Assembly (NCBI GenBank): GCA_964621755.1
Contig: CAZUPI010000009.1
Coordinates: 1 to 64,000 of the forward strand
DNA from: UMGS1696 sp964621755
Lineage (GTDB): Bacteria > Bacillota > Clostridia > Oscillospirales > CAG-272
DNA length: 64,000 nucleotides
Direction: 5' to 3'
Shown here in pieces: positions 18,786 through 27,230 of the stretch. Position 1 is the first letter of the stretch. Each line of letters opens with the position of its first letter. A program made the translations under genes and the position numbers. The notes under the pieces were generated by a model. That model saw only the letters and a program-made list of their open reading frames with translations, did not search any database and was not told the DNA's origin.

Positions 18786-19250
18786 ATGAAAGCAATCGTA
18801 CAGAGAATATCAGAGGGAAAAGTCACGGTTGACGGAGATATCATCGCATCGTGCGGACGCGGATTGATGGTTCTGCTTGGCGTGGCGGAAGGGGATACCG
18901 AAGAGGATGCCGCGCTGCTTGCCGGAAAAATTACCAAAATGCGCATATTTTCCGATGAAAACGATAAAATGAACTTGTCTGTCATTGATATTGACGGCGG
19001 AATGATAGTGGTGCCGAATTTCACACTCCTCGCCTCGTATCGGAAAGGGAATCGGCCCGATTATATGAAATCCGCTTCTCCTGACGAAGCAAAGCGTCTG
19101 TTTGACTACTTCACTGCGCTGGTTACGCGTGAGGTAAAAAATACATCTCACGGACAATTCGGCGCACATATGATGGTCTCAATAACGAACGACGGTCCCG
19201 TCACCATTCCGATGGATTCAGACGTATTAAAACAACCTAAAAGACAGTAG
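18786..19250 (+). CDS. dtd: D-aminoacyl-tRNA deacylase
   Basis: Removes D-amino acids (and glycine mischarged on tRNA-Ala) from tRNA, a proofreading step in translation. It is 154 residues and the usual MKAIVQRISEGKVTVDG start is present. The Gly-cisPro motif is intact (NDGPVTI). The other active-site motif, normally SQFTL, reads PNFTL here, changing the Ser-Gln pair; whether this is common in close relatives cannot be judged. AAAGGA lies nine bases before the start. Confidence 0.9.
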   Translation: MKAIVQRISEGKVTVDGDIIASCGRGLMVLLGVAEGDTEEDAALLAGKITKMRIFSDENDKMNLSVIDIDGGMIVVPNFTLLASYRKGNRPDYMKSASPDEAKRLFDYFTALVTREVKNTSHGQFGAHMMVSITNDGPVTIPMDSDVLKQPKRQ

Positions 19251-19259
19251 AATACCAAA

Positions 19260-20750
19260 ATGATAGTAAAAGTAAACGGAAACGTAAAACAATATTACGT
19301 ACAAACCCTTGCGATGATTTTTTTCCCGGGAGCAAAATTTCCGGATAAGGAAGAACAAACTCCGGAAATCCCGTGCCTGACCCTTGACATGACAGAAAGC
19401 GGGGACGGAGTCCTTTCCAAGGTGACAATAACTCTTGGTGACAATTCGTCTACGGCCGAAGCTTATACTGCGTGGGAGGTGTCCGAAGATGCAGAGCACG
19501 TGCGTAAGCTTTCAGCCGGGGAGGCCATCATGAAAGCAGGGACTGACTTCACCGGCTATACGCCGCCGTGGGGAATTCTCACCGGCGTGAGGCCTGCTAA
19601 GGTTGCCACGGAACTGCTTGAGCACGGAATGACTCCCGAAAAAGCTGCCGAAAAAATCTCCGCAGAATACTTCGTTACCGATAAAAAGGCAAAACTCGCT
19701 GCAAATGTAGCCTATGCTGAGTCAAAACTCACAACAGATGCCGCAAGACATGCGTGCAGCGTATATATCGGAATTCCGTTTTGTCCGACCAGATGCGCGT
19801 ACTGCTCCTTTGTATCGTATACTTCTCCCGGGTTACTGAAGCTCATTCCCGACTACCTCGCAGCGCTCGCACGTGATATAGACTACATTTTCTCCCTTAT
19901 ACGGGAGCTTGATATGGAGGTCGCGACGGTCTACATTGGCGGCGGAACGCCGACTATTTTAACCCCTCAGCAGCTTGATTTTCTGCTTACACAGATCCGT
20001 AAAAATCTCACCGAAGTGTACGAATTTACCGTGGAAGCTGGACGGCCTGACACCATTACAGCGGAAAAACTGGCGGTCCTTGCGCAAAACGGCGTCAACC
20101 GCATCAGTGTCAACACCCAGACCCTCAACGACGATGTTCTTCGCGCAATCGGACGTGCTCATACTTCCGAGATGTTCTGCCGTGCCTATGAAATCGCAAA
20201 AAACAGCGGTATCAAAGATATTAATGTAGACCTTATTGCAGGACTGCCGCACGATACCGTGGATTCTTTTATAAATACGGTAGACCGCATTATTGCCCTT
20301 GACCCTGAAAACATTACCGTTCATACGTTCAGCGTGAAGCACGCTTCAATACTGAAATCCGAGGGTGTATTTGACCGAAGCGGAGACATTGCGGCTGCAA
20401 GTGTTGACTATTCCCAGACTGCCATCCCCACTGCCGGATATCATCCATACTATATGTATCGTCAGAAAAATACCGTCGGCAATCTCGAAAACGTTGGATA
20501 TGCCAAACCCGGTCATGAGGGGTTGTACAATGTTTATATGATGGAAGAAGTGCACAGCATTTTTGCCGCAGGAGCTTCCTCGATGACCAAATTCGTCTCT
20601 CTCCCTGACTCAAGGGAGAGCGGCGTACGTATTGAACGGATTGCTGAGCCCAAATACCCTTACGAATATCTCCGTGACCACGACGGCGAGGAAGGACAGC
20701 ACAGACGAGACTTGTTGCGTCAATTGGCTCTTGAGTTTTTTGGAAAATAG
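19260..20750 (+). CDS. hemZ: radical SAM protein HemZ (coproporphyrinogen dehydrogenase family)
   Basis: A 496-residue radical SAM protein of the HemZ type. The [4Fe-4S]/SAM motif CxxxCxxC appears as CPTRCAYCSF at about residue 179, after a roughly 170-residue N-terminal domain typical of HemZ. GGGTPTIL and the HemN-like FTVEAGRPD follow. No other haem genes are in view, and HemZ-like proteins may have other roles, so oxygen-independent coproporphyrinogen oxidation is not proven. The start codon lacks a clear ribosome binding site. Confidence 0.85.
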   Translation: MIVKVNGNVKQYYVQTLAMIFFPGAKFPDKEEQTPEIPCLTLDMTESGDGVLSKVTITLGDNSSTAEAYTAWEVSEDAEHVRKLSAGEAIMKAGTDFTGYTPPWGILTGVRPAKVATELLEHGMTPEKAAEKISAEYFVTDKKAKLAANVAYAESKLTTDAARHACSVYIGIPFCPTRCAYCSFVSYTSPGLLKLIPDYLAALARDIDYIFSLIRELDMEVATVYIGGGTPTILTPQQLDFLLTQIRKNLTEVYEFTVEAGRPDTITAEKLAVLAQNGVNRISVNTQTLNDDVLRAIGRAHTSEMFCRAYEIAKNSGIKDINVDLIAGLPHDTVDSFINTVDRIIALDPENITVHTFSVKHASILKSEGVFDRSGDIAAASVDYSQTAIPTAGYHPYYMYRQKNTVGNLENVGYAKPGHEGLYNVYMMEEVHSIFAAGASSMTKFVSLPDSRESGVRIERIAEPKYPYEYLRDHDGEEGQHRRDLLRQLALEFFGK

Positions 20751-20781
20751 ACTACGATTATAAACTCAGAAGGCAAAACAT

Positions 20782-21681
20782 ATGAGAAAACTTGATGTTA
20801 ACATCCAAACTCCCGCAGAAGCAGAGGCTTTTATCCTCTCCTGCGAAACCGATTTTATAAATAGCCTCGATGCCGCAATAAACGAAATTACAAATAGGGA
20901 AAATACAAAAATTATTGCCTTATCCGGTCCAACCTGCTCCGGTAAAACGACTACTGCCGAAAAATTGATCAAAAAAATCAATTCAACCGGACACCACGCG
21001 GTGGTCATGTCAATTGACGACTTTTTCCGTGACCGTCAAGACCGCAACCGCGTCGACCTAGAAGCGCCTGACTATGATTCTGTCAACGCCATAGATTTAT
21101 CTTATCTTGATTGTTTAATGACGAGACTGCGCGCCGGACAGAGCATCCTTGTCCCGAAATACGATTTTACCGCCACACGGAGAGTCGGATATCACGAATA
21201 TATTCCCGATCCGCGCGATATATATGTAATTGAAGGAATTCAGGCGGTCTATCCGGAAATTACGAAAATGTTCGGCGTATACAAGAGCATCTTTATTTCT
21301 GTAACCGACGATGTGGAATACAAGAGCGTGACGTTTGAAAGCCATGAAATCAGACTTCTCCGCAGAATCGTCCGCGACCACAACTTCCGCGGCGCGACAC
21401 CGGAGTTTAGTTTTCACTTGTGGCACGGCGTACGGGAGAACGAAGAGAAGAACATCTTCCCGAATGCCGGCGGATGCGATATTTTCATCAACTCCTTTCT
21501 TCCGTATGAATTGTTCGTCATCTGCAAACACGCGCTTCCACTTCTCGAAAGTGTCCCGAAAACCAGCGAATATCGCGCTGAAGCGGACGTACTTGCAGAA
21601 AAGCTCGCTGTATTCGACGGAGAAAATTTTGACGACCGTATGATTCCAAAAAATTCGGTGTTCCGTGAATTTATAGGATAA
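20782..21681 (+). CDS. nucleoside kinase, uridine kinase/PRK family
   Basis: A 299-residue P-loop kinase. Walker A GPTCSGKTTTAEKL is near residue 49, followed by the SIDDFF motif and YDFTATRRVGYHEY, typical of uridine-kinase-like enzymes. Many Clostridia have a longer version with an N-terminal TGS/threonyl-tRNA-synthetase-like region; this copy is the short form. The likely reaction is ATP-dependent phosphorylation of a nucleoside, with substrate unconfirmed. AGAAGG precedes ATG 20782. Confidence 0.78.
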   Translation: MRKLDVNIQTPAEAEAFILSCETDFINSLDAAINEITNRENTKIIALSGPTCSGKTTTAEKLIKKINSTGHHAVVMSIDDFFRDRQDRNRVDLEAPDYDSVNAIDLSYLDCLMTRLRAGQSILVPKYDFTATRRVGYHEYIPDPRDIYVIEGIQAVYPEITKMFGVYKSIFISVTDDVEYKSVTFESHEIRLLRRIVRDHNFRGATPEFSFHLWHGVRENEEKNIFPNAGGCDIFINSFLPYELFVICKHALPLLESVPKTSEYRAEADVLAEKLAVFDGENFDDRMIPKNSVFREFIG

Positions 21682-21699
21682 CCGCATTCGGAGGTCGCA

Positions 21700-23346
21700 G
21701 TGGCAGAGCTCAATCCGACGTCACGTAGGGAATATAAGGAAAAAATCAGAGGACCGCAAAAAGTACAGCGAAGGACGCAGCACACATTTTTTTCAGGCGT
21801 GGTTGTCCTGATCGTGTCGAATCTGCTTGTGAAAATCACAGGGCTGCTTTTCAAAATCCCGATGAATTATATCGTCGGCGACACGGGTATGGGTTATTTT
21901 AACTCCGCCTACTCGATTTATACCTTTTTCTATATGCTTTCAACGTCCGGTTTGCCCGTCGCCCTTGCTGTTATGGTATCGGAAAAACGCGCTGCTGGAA
22001 ACATCACTGCCGCAAAGACCATTTACCGAACTGCGCTTGCTCTGTTTGTCACATGCGGACTTGGCGTATTCTTGCTGATGTTTTTTGCTTCCGGCTCCCT
22101 TGCCGAGCTCATCCGCTCCGATAAGTCTTCGCTTTCTGTTGCGGTTGCCGCTCCGACTATGCTGTTTATCTGTGTGTCAAGCGCGATGCGCGGTTATTTC
22201 CAAGGATGCGGAAACATGATGCCGACTGCGGTGTCACAGCTCATTGAAGCACTCGGAAAACTGATAATCGGCATTGCCGCCGCTGTGTACGCTATACGAA
22301 TGGGATATGAGATCCACGTCATTGCAGCTTATGCGGTGTCGGGACTCACACTCGGCTCCTTAGCGGGAATGATATACCTTATCCTTGCAAAGCTTCTGCG
22401 CGGCGACCACGACCTTTTGCCCGACAACCTTGAAATCAAAAATGAAAAGGTCCCGCTTATGAACATCATCAAGCGGTTTGGAAAAATTTCTCTCCCTATC
22501 ACTATCAGCGCCTCTGTCATGAGTCTGACCAATATGATAGACACTGCTCTTATCCAGCGCATCTTACAGCACGCTGGCATGGCGGAAGAGGAAGCTGCCA
22601 CATTATTTGGAAACTATACCTCCCTCGCTGTACCGATGTTCAATCTTCCGCCTGTATTTGTCTATCCGATTGCTTATTCTATTGTACCCGCTATCGCCGC
22701 GGCTATCTCCTCTGGACAGCGCGAAAAGGCCGCGTATTCTATTGAAATGTCGCTGCGTGCAGCTGTGATTATCGGCATGCCGTGCGCTCTCGGACTCACC
22801 GTTCTTGCTGATCCGGTGCTGTGTATCTTTTACAAAGCCTCGTCCGCACATCTTGCATCACCTCTTCTGACTTTGCTCGCACCGTCGTCCTTTTTTGTGT
22901 GCATCTTGGCCGTGACCAATTCAATCCTGCAGAGCTGTGGCGAAGAACGGCGTCCAGTGCTTTCCATGCTGTGCGGCGCGGTTGTAAAGTGTGTGTCTAA
23001 CGTCATCCTGATACAAAGAATCGGTATCGCAGGAGCACCTCTTTCTACCTTTTTGTGCTACCTCACAGTTACCGTGATAAACCTCGCGTTTGTTGTAAAA
23101 TGTACTGGAATTCGACCGAAATTCTCAAAAATTTTTCTGAAACCGACTGTTTCCGGGCTTGCCTGCGCTGTGACTGCCGCGTTTGTCAATCATGTCCTTG
23201 CCGGATTTCTCGACCCAAAAGTCGGGTGCATCACCGCAATTCTTGTGGCCGCTGCGGTATATGCCGTGTTCATCCTCATAACCGGAACCATAACCAAAGA
23301 TGAAATAAAAATGATACTATCCAGAGGAAAAATAAAGAATGAATAA
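21700..23346 (+). CDS. MOP-family flippase, SpoVB/YabM-like
   Basis: A 548-residue polytopic membrane protein with about 14 hydrophobic segments, a MOP-superfamily (SpoVB/MurJ-like) lipid-linked oligosaccharide flippase. It starts with GTG 21700, preceded by GGAGG. It overlaps the mazG start by 8 bp and lies directly before mazG-yabO-yabP-yabQ-divIC. That is the order in Bacillus, where the corresponding gene is yabM. A role in cell-wall or spore-envelope precursor export is inferred from this position. Confidence 0.85.
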   Translation: MAELNPTSRREYKEKIRGPQKVQRRTQHTFFSGVVVLIVSNLLVKITGLLFKIPMNYIVGDTGMGYFNSAYSIYTFFYMLSTSGLPVALAVMVSEKRAAGNITAAKTIYRTALALFVTCGLGVFLLMFFASGSLAELIRSDKSSLSVAVAAPTMLFICVSSAMRGYFQGCGNMMPTAVSQLIEALGKLIIGIAAAVYAIRMGYEIHVIAAYAVSGLTLGSLAGMIYLILAKLLRGDHDLLPDNLEIKNEKVPLMNIIKRFGKISLPITISASVMSLTNMIDTALIQRILQHAGMAEEEAATLFGNYTSLAVPMFNLPPVFVYPIAYSIVPAIAAAISSGQREKAAYSIEMSLRAAVIIGMPCALGLTVLADPVLCIFYKASSAHLASPLLTLLAPSSFFVCILAVTNSILQSCGEERRPVLSMLCGAVVKCVSNVILIQRIGIAGAPLSTFLCYLTVTVINLAFVVKCTGIRPKFSKIFLKPTVSGLACAVTAAFVNHVLAGFLDPKVGCITAILVAAAVYAVFILITGTITKDEIKMILSRGKIKNE

Positions 23347-23931
23347 AAAAATAGAAGAGCTCAAAAACAAACTGAAAACCGAAGAAAAACATGATTTTAC
23401 CTCACTTCGCGAGCTGGTCGAAGTGCTGCGCAGTGAGGAAGGGTGTCCGTGGGACAGAGAACAGACCCAAGAATCCATCCGAGCGGATATCATTGAGGAG
23501 ACCTACGAAGTCATCGAAGCCATTGATAATCGCGATTCAAAGCTCCTTCGTGAAGAACTTGGAGACGTGCTGTTTCAGGTGATGTTCCACAGCTCCATAG
23601 AAGAAGAGCAGGGGCGTTTTACCGTAGATGACGTTATCCACGACATCTGTGCCAAGCGGTTCCAAAGCAGCTGCCGTCCCTTATGCGTGTCCAGAAGGTA
23701 GCGAAAAAAGCGCGTAAAGCCGGTTATTGCTTCGGCACTGATTCCGAGATTGCCGAAAAGTTGAAGGCTCTTACATCTGCACTTGACACAGCTGTCCCCG
23801 ACGAAAAACAAAAAATTCTCAATGAGACTATCTTTTTGTCCACTGTCATGAGCACGACGGATACGGAGAAAGCAATATCCGATATGACAGACGACTTCAT
23901 TGCATCCTACCCTGAGAAAGCGGAGGTATAA
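23339..23931 (+). pseudogene. mazG: MazG nucleotide pyrophosphohydrolase with internal deletion
   Basis: MazG hydrolyses NTPs and is normally about 260 residues. The N-terminal half is well preserved (GCPWDREQTQESI, IIEETYEVIEAID, REELGDVLFQVMFH). After DICAK, near 23656, the text jumps to a frame reading AVPKQLPSLMRVQKVAKKAR, the start of the second half. The linker that should follow (RRHPHVF ... W..IK..E) is missing, about 40 codons, and the join shifts the frame. Read as written, only a 120-residue product ends at 23701. A CCAAG-like microhomology at the junction is possible. It sits in the conserved yabN position. Confidence 0.82.
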
Positions 23932-23934
23932 AAT

Positions 23935-24180
23935 ATGAGACTTGACAAATTTTTGAAGGTATCCAGAATCATCAAACGCCGCACTGTCGCAAACGAAGCA
24001 TGCAATACCGAGCACGTGGAGGTAAACGGCAAACGCGCGAAGGCATCCTATGACGTAAAAGAAGGGGACGTCATTACTGTAACCTATGGGGAACGCACAC
24101 TGAAGCTCCGCGTAGTTGACGTACGTGAGCATGCCGCAAAGGCTGATGCCGCATCGATGTACGAAATTATCAACGACTGA
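23935..24180 (+). CDS. rqcP: S4-domain RNA-binding protein RqcP (YabO)
   Basis: An 81-residue S4-fold RNA-binding protein. The motif MRLDKFLKVSRIIKRRTVAN with VNGKRAKASYDVKEGD is the S4 signature. RqcP acts with RqcH in ribosome-associated quality control, adding alanine tails to stalled chains on the 50S subunit. It follows the mazG stop by 3 bp. Its position matches yabO. Confidence 0.9.
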   Translation: MRLDKFLKVSRIIKRRTVANEACNTEHVEVNGKRAKASYDVKEGDVITVTYGERTLKLRVVDVREHAAKADAASMYEIIND

Positions 24181-24261
24181 GGAAATAATAAACCAATCAG
24201 GCATACATCCTGACCCTGCCGCATATAATCAAACAAAACCGAGATTTCAAGAGGTGCGATT

Positions 24262-24531
24262 ATGGAGCAGACCGGACAGGATGTATGTCTTTTTTCACGC
24301 AAACGCATGGAGCTTACCGGAATCGAGGAGGTCGAGAGCTTCACAGACGAGCAAATCACGTTATCGTCAAGCCTTGGTATGATAGCGGTAGAGGGACGCA
24401 ACCTAAAAATCGAGAGCTTCAGCACCGAACATGGTGAGCTGAAAATAAACGGCGATTTTGACAGCTTTTATTATTACGGCAAACAGGACAAAGATGAGAA
24501 ACACGGCATCTTTTCAAAATTATTCAAATAA
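24262..24531 (+). CDS. yabP: sporulation protein YabP
   Basis: An 89-residue YabP-family protein, needed for sporulation in the Bacillus/Clostridium lineage and made in the mother cell. The family features are visible: RKRMELTGIEEVESFTDEQI and LKINGDFDSFYYYGK. GAGGTG precedes ATG 24262. An 80-bp non-coding gap separates it from rqcP, so a sporulation-specific promoter could lie there, though none was recognised. Confidence 0.85.
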   Translation: MEQTGQDVCLFSRKRMELTGIEEVESFTDEQITLSSSLGMIAVEGRNLKIESFSTEHGELKINGDFDSFYYYGKQDKDEKHGIFSKLFK

Positions 24532-24539
24532 AAAATGAT

Positions 24540-25091
24540 ATGGATATTTTTATTGGAAAACAGCTTGAAGTAATTGTATATTCCTTGATTTTGGGGTTGA
24601 TTTTCGGAGGATTATACGATATAATAAGAATAATACATATTTTATGCGGCATTGCGTCGTATTCCAGTGAAAATGCTGGGATGAAACATGGAAAGCTGCC
24701 GTTTCTTGTTTTCTTCTTATGCGATGCCGTTTATATGCTCACCATTACCGCCATTTACTCGGTGTTTCTATACTGGCAGATGAACGGAATTTTCAGATTG
24801 TTCGTTCTTTTGTCTGTTGTCGTAGGCTTTATTCTGTACCACAACACGGCGGGACGTGTCGTTATGTTTTTTTCAGAGGCAATCGTCCGTTTTCTTAGGC
24901 TTGCCGCCTTGTGGGTTATTATCAAACCGGTTCAATTTCTTATCGGCATTTTCAAGCGTGCCCTTCTTTTCCTTTATCATCAGACCGTCGGGCGGTTCGT
25001 TGCTCTTATTGGGCGCGGGATACGGCATGCCCGCTCTGAGCGAATCAAAAAAAGCTTTAAAAAAGATATCTATTTTACTGTATTAAAATAG
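24540..25091 (+). CDS. yabQ: spore cortex biosynthesis protein YabQ
   Basis: A 183-residue membrane protein with several hydrophobic helices in the first 125 residues and a basic C-terminal tail (ERIKKSFKKD). The start MDIFIGKQLEVIVYSLILG and its place between yabP and divIC identify it as YabQ, required for cortex formation in Bacillus. Its presence with yabP suggests the lineage keeps at least part of the sporulation programme. Confidence 0.82.
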   Translation: MDIFIGKQLEVIVYSLILGLIFGGLYDIIRIIHILCGIASYSSENAGMKHGKLPFLVFFLCDAVYMLTITAIYSVFLYWQMNGIFRLFVLLSVVVGFILYHNTAGRVVMFFSEAIVRFLRLAALWVIIKPVQFLIGIFKRALLFLYHQTVGRFVALIGRGIRHARSERIKKSFKKDIYFTVLK

Positions 25092-25102
25092 AAGGAATCA
25101 AA

Positions 25103-25387
25103 ATGAAAACTGTATCTAAAAATATTTTTGTGCGTCTTGCAATAGTGATGTTTACGGTAGCGTGTATTGTAACTCTTGTTATGCTCCGGCTCGATAATAA
25201 TGAGAAAAAGGTGAAAGCGGACGCTTTGCGGGAACAGGTTGAGGAATTGCAAAGTTACATTGATGAGATGGAAGCTGATATTGCGAAACCATTTGACGAG
25301 GATTATGTAGCGGAAATCGCGCACGATAAGCTTGGACTTCGCTATCCACAGGAAGTAATTTTCTACAATGAAGATGGAAATGGATGA
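25103..25387 (+). CDS. divIC: septum formation initiator DivIC/FtsB
   Basis: A 94-residue single-pass membrane protein. A cytoplasmic stub and one membrane helix (about 10-27) are followed by a coiled coil (about 30-60) and the conserved FDEDYVAEIAHDKLGLRYP tail of DivIC/FtsB. It joins FtsL and DivIB in the division-septum complex. AAGGA precedes the start. Confidence 0.88.
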   Translation: MKTVSKNIFVRLAIVMFTVACIVTLVMLRLDNNEKKVKADALREQVEELQSYIDEMEADIAKPFDEDYVAEIAHDKLGLRYPQEVIFYNEDGNG

Positions 25388-25406
25388 CGAATGAAAAAAA
25401 GAGTCT

Positions 25407-25436
25407 GGAGGTGACTTTTGAGGAAAAGTTACCCCC
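25407..25436. repeat. G/T-rich hairpin, member of a scattered family
   Basis: The left arm GGAGGTGACTTTT (25407-25419) pairs with AAAAGTTACCCCC (25424-25436) across a 4-base loop, with one mismatch and one wobble. It lies just after divIC. Similar hairpins occur at other gene ends in this window. It may act as a terminator or processing site. Confidence 0.7.
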
Positions 25437-25473
25437 AGTTTTCTTTAAAACCTTTTTACATAGGATATATCAA

Positions 25474-26760
25474 ATGAAAAAAAGTAAAAATTCGATGACG
25501 GGGGTCATCATTCTGAGCATTGCATTTTTTATATTATTCGCTGCGTCCATTGCGCTTATGGGCTTATACTATTATGAAGCAAAGGAGAGTGACGCTGCAA
25601 AAGAAAGGGTAGAGGCTTTAACGGAGGATATATCATCTCTAAAAACGGCAATCGCTTCGCTTAATGACGAAATATCTGATTTGCAGGATGCAGCGCAGGA
25701 CGAAACTACCGATGCGCAAATCAAAGATACGTTTTTGACGGAGGAGGCGCTATCTGACGAACTAACGGAGTCTGAGCAAAATACAGACGAGACTGAAACT
25801 CTTGCGGAGAAAAATGAAGCGCCTGTGTTTGAGGAGAAGAAGGAAGAAGAGCCTTTGGAAACACAGCCGGATTCAGATTCTTCAGAGGAACAAAATCTAA
25901 CTTTGACCGATAAACTTTTTCAAGCTCTGAAAAACGGCGCTCCAAATCGTTTGTACGAAACGGATGAAGGTTCGGATGAATATTACGAATCGTATCCGCA
26001 TGTGATTGTATACAGTTATCTCGACCTTACTACAGGCAATAAAATCGAATATAACGCAAACAGAATTCTTTATTCTGCAAGTCTAATCAAAGCTCCATAC
26101 ATATATGCTGTCCTGCGCGAGATTTCAGAATTTGAAAAAAGTAAGACAGAACGCGATGAAGAGGGAAATATTGTCTATTTGCCCGACGAAGAGAAGTATA
26201 ATCTCGACGAAATCTGGATATATGATTCCGAGACCATGTTTGTGGAAGGCTCCGGTGAAATACAAGAAATGCCTGACGGAACGGAAATGACATGGCGTGA
26301 GCTGTTCGAGTATACTATATTGTATAGTGATAACATTGCTTTTGCGCAAATTATGGACCGCTTCGGTCGAACCTCCTTTAACAATCTTGTTGCGGAACTC
26401 GGAATCAAGGGTACCGCAACCGGATTTATGAATCTCTCAGCGGAGGACTGCGTAAAATTTATGACCGAAATTTACAATTTTTTTGAAACCGGAGACCAGT
26501 ACGCACTTTTTATGAAGGAAAATATGATGAAATCCCAACATACAGTCATGATATGCGCTTCATTCGAACAGGGAACTGTACCGCATAAATACGGCTGGGA
26601 TATTGATGCGTATCACGATATGGCGATTATTTACGATGCGTATCCCTATATTCTTGTTATTATGACCGACCTTGATTCCGGAGGCGAAGAAGTCGATAAC
26701 TACATAAAATCTATCGTCGAACTTACCAAGCAAATCCACGCGGAAAATCATTCGACATAA
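25474..26760 (+). CDS. membrane-anchored serine hydrolase, class A beta-lactamase fold
   Basis: A 428-residue protein: basic start, membrane helix (about 9-30), coiled-coil stretch (about 38-75), acidic linker, then a beta-lactamase-like domain facing outward. The nucleophile motif SxxK appears as SLIK and the second motif as YSDN. The third motif, usually KTG, reads KYG, so beta-lactam hydrolysis is doubtful and a wall-linked role is likelier. ATG 25474 is preferred: AGGA lies eight bases upstream, and the earlier in-frame ATG 25384 would place a hairpin (25407-25436) inside the gene. It occupies the place of yabR in Bacillus. Confidence 0.72.
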   Translation: MKKSKNSMTGVIILSIAFFILFAASIALMGLYYYEAKESDAAKERVEALTEDISSLKTAIASLNDEISDLQDAAQDETTDAQIKDTFLTEEALSDELTESEQNTDETETLAEKNEAPVFEEKKEEEPLETQPDSDSSEEQNLTLTDKLFQALKNGAPNRLYETDEGSDEYYESYPHVIVYSYLDLTTGNKIEYNANRILYSASLIKAPYIYAVLREISEFEKSKTERDEEGNIVYLPDEEKYNLDEIWIYDSETMFVEGSGEIQEMPDGTEMTWRELFEYTILYSDNIAFAQIMDRFGRTSFNNLVAELGIKGTATGFMNLSAEDCVKFMTEIYNFFETGDQYALFMKENMMKSQHTVMICASFEQGTVPHKYGWDIDAYHDMAIIYDAYPYILVIMTDLDSGGEEVDNYIKSIVELTKQIHAENHST

Positions 26761-26770
26761 CCAATGTTTT

Positions 26771-26795
26771 TTCTCATTAACTGAGAATTATTTTT
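26771..26795 (+). terminator. short intrinsic terminator
   Basis: TTCTCA (26771-26776) pairs with TGAGAA (26782-26787), followed by a T-rich run. It lies 10 bp after the serine hydrolase stop. Confidence 0.5.
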
Positions 26796-26824
26796 ACAAT
26801 ATGCGTTATTGCTTTTTGGAGACT

Positions 26825-26842
26825 GATACGGTATACTGTATC
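26825..26842. promoter_or_regulatory. 18-bp imperfect palindrome, candidate operator
   Basis: GATACGGTATACTGTATC matches its reverse complement at 16 of 18 positions, centred on GTATAC. It lies 55 bp before the tiny reading frame at 26897. Confidence 0.45.
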
Positions 26843-26896
26843 ACCGGTACAAAATCCACTGCGCAATGGCAAACTTGATACAATGAGGTGAATTAC

Positions 26897-26929
26897 ATGA
26901 AGCTGACTATTGGAGACAATTTATTATAG
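26897..26929 (+). pseudogene. 10-residue open frame, possible stub of an XRE-type regulator
   Basis: ATG AAG CTG ACT ATT GGA to TAG encodes MKLTIGDNLL, with GAGGTG placed seven bases before the ATG. The peptide resembles the first residues of many small XRE helix-turn-helix regulators (MKLxIGxNLRxLR). With the palindrome upstream it looks like a regulator gene that lost nearly all of its body. A functional leader peptide is the alternative. Ten residues cannot settle this. Confidence 0.3.
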
Positions 26930-26954
26930 AAATAAGGTTTGTTGCCGAGCAACG

Positions 26955-26985
26955 AAAAAGCAGTCTTATCGAAAGACTGCTTTTT
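26955..26985 (+). terminator. intrinsic terminator
   Basis: AAAAGCAGTCTT pairs with AAGACTGCTTTT around a short loop, ending in a T5 run. It isolates the SLH gene from upstream transcription. Confidence 0.85.
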
Positions 26986-27079
26986 GTATCATAAATTTTA
27001 CTCTACTTCCGTATATATACAAAATGATGAAAAATACGTGAATTTATGTTACATTTTTATTGCAAATGAATAAAAAGCA

Positions 27080-27108
27080 TTGATTTTAAAATGGCAATAT
27101 GGTATGAT
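27080..27108 (+). promoter_or_regulatory. sigma-A type promoter for the SLH gene
   Basis: -35 TTGATT (27080-27085) and -10 TATGAT (27103-27108) with 17-bp spacing. The resulting leader before ATG 27231 is about 115 bases. Confidence 0.75.
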
Positions 27109-27230
27109 AGTCTCGCGGCGGATGAGAGAAAAAATTCAAACCGCCAAAGATAGAAGTATGTGTGTGGGCTGTGTGTTCCCATCTGGAACAGCTTGCTCAC
27201 GCCGAACAGTTACCAGTACGGAGGAAAAGA

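Larger units (their letters stand above)
26761..27230. other. 470-bp non-coding region before the SLH gene
   Basis: No full gene is visible. It holds, in order, a weak terminator (26771-26795), an 18-bp palindrome (26825-26842), a tiny open frame with a good ribosome binding site (26897-26929), a strong terminator (26955-26985) and the promoter of the SLH gene (27080-27108), followed by a leader of roughly 115 bases. Confidence 0.75.

Noticed and set aside
25474..26760. Beta-lactam resistance gene
   Set aside because: The third catalytic motif is KYG, the protein is membrane-tethered with a coiled coil, and it sits in a division/sporulation block. No resistance context.
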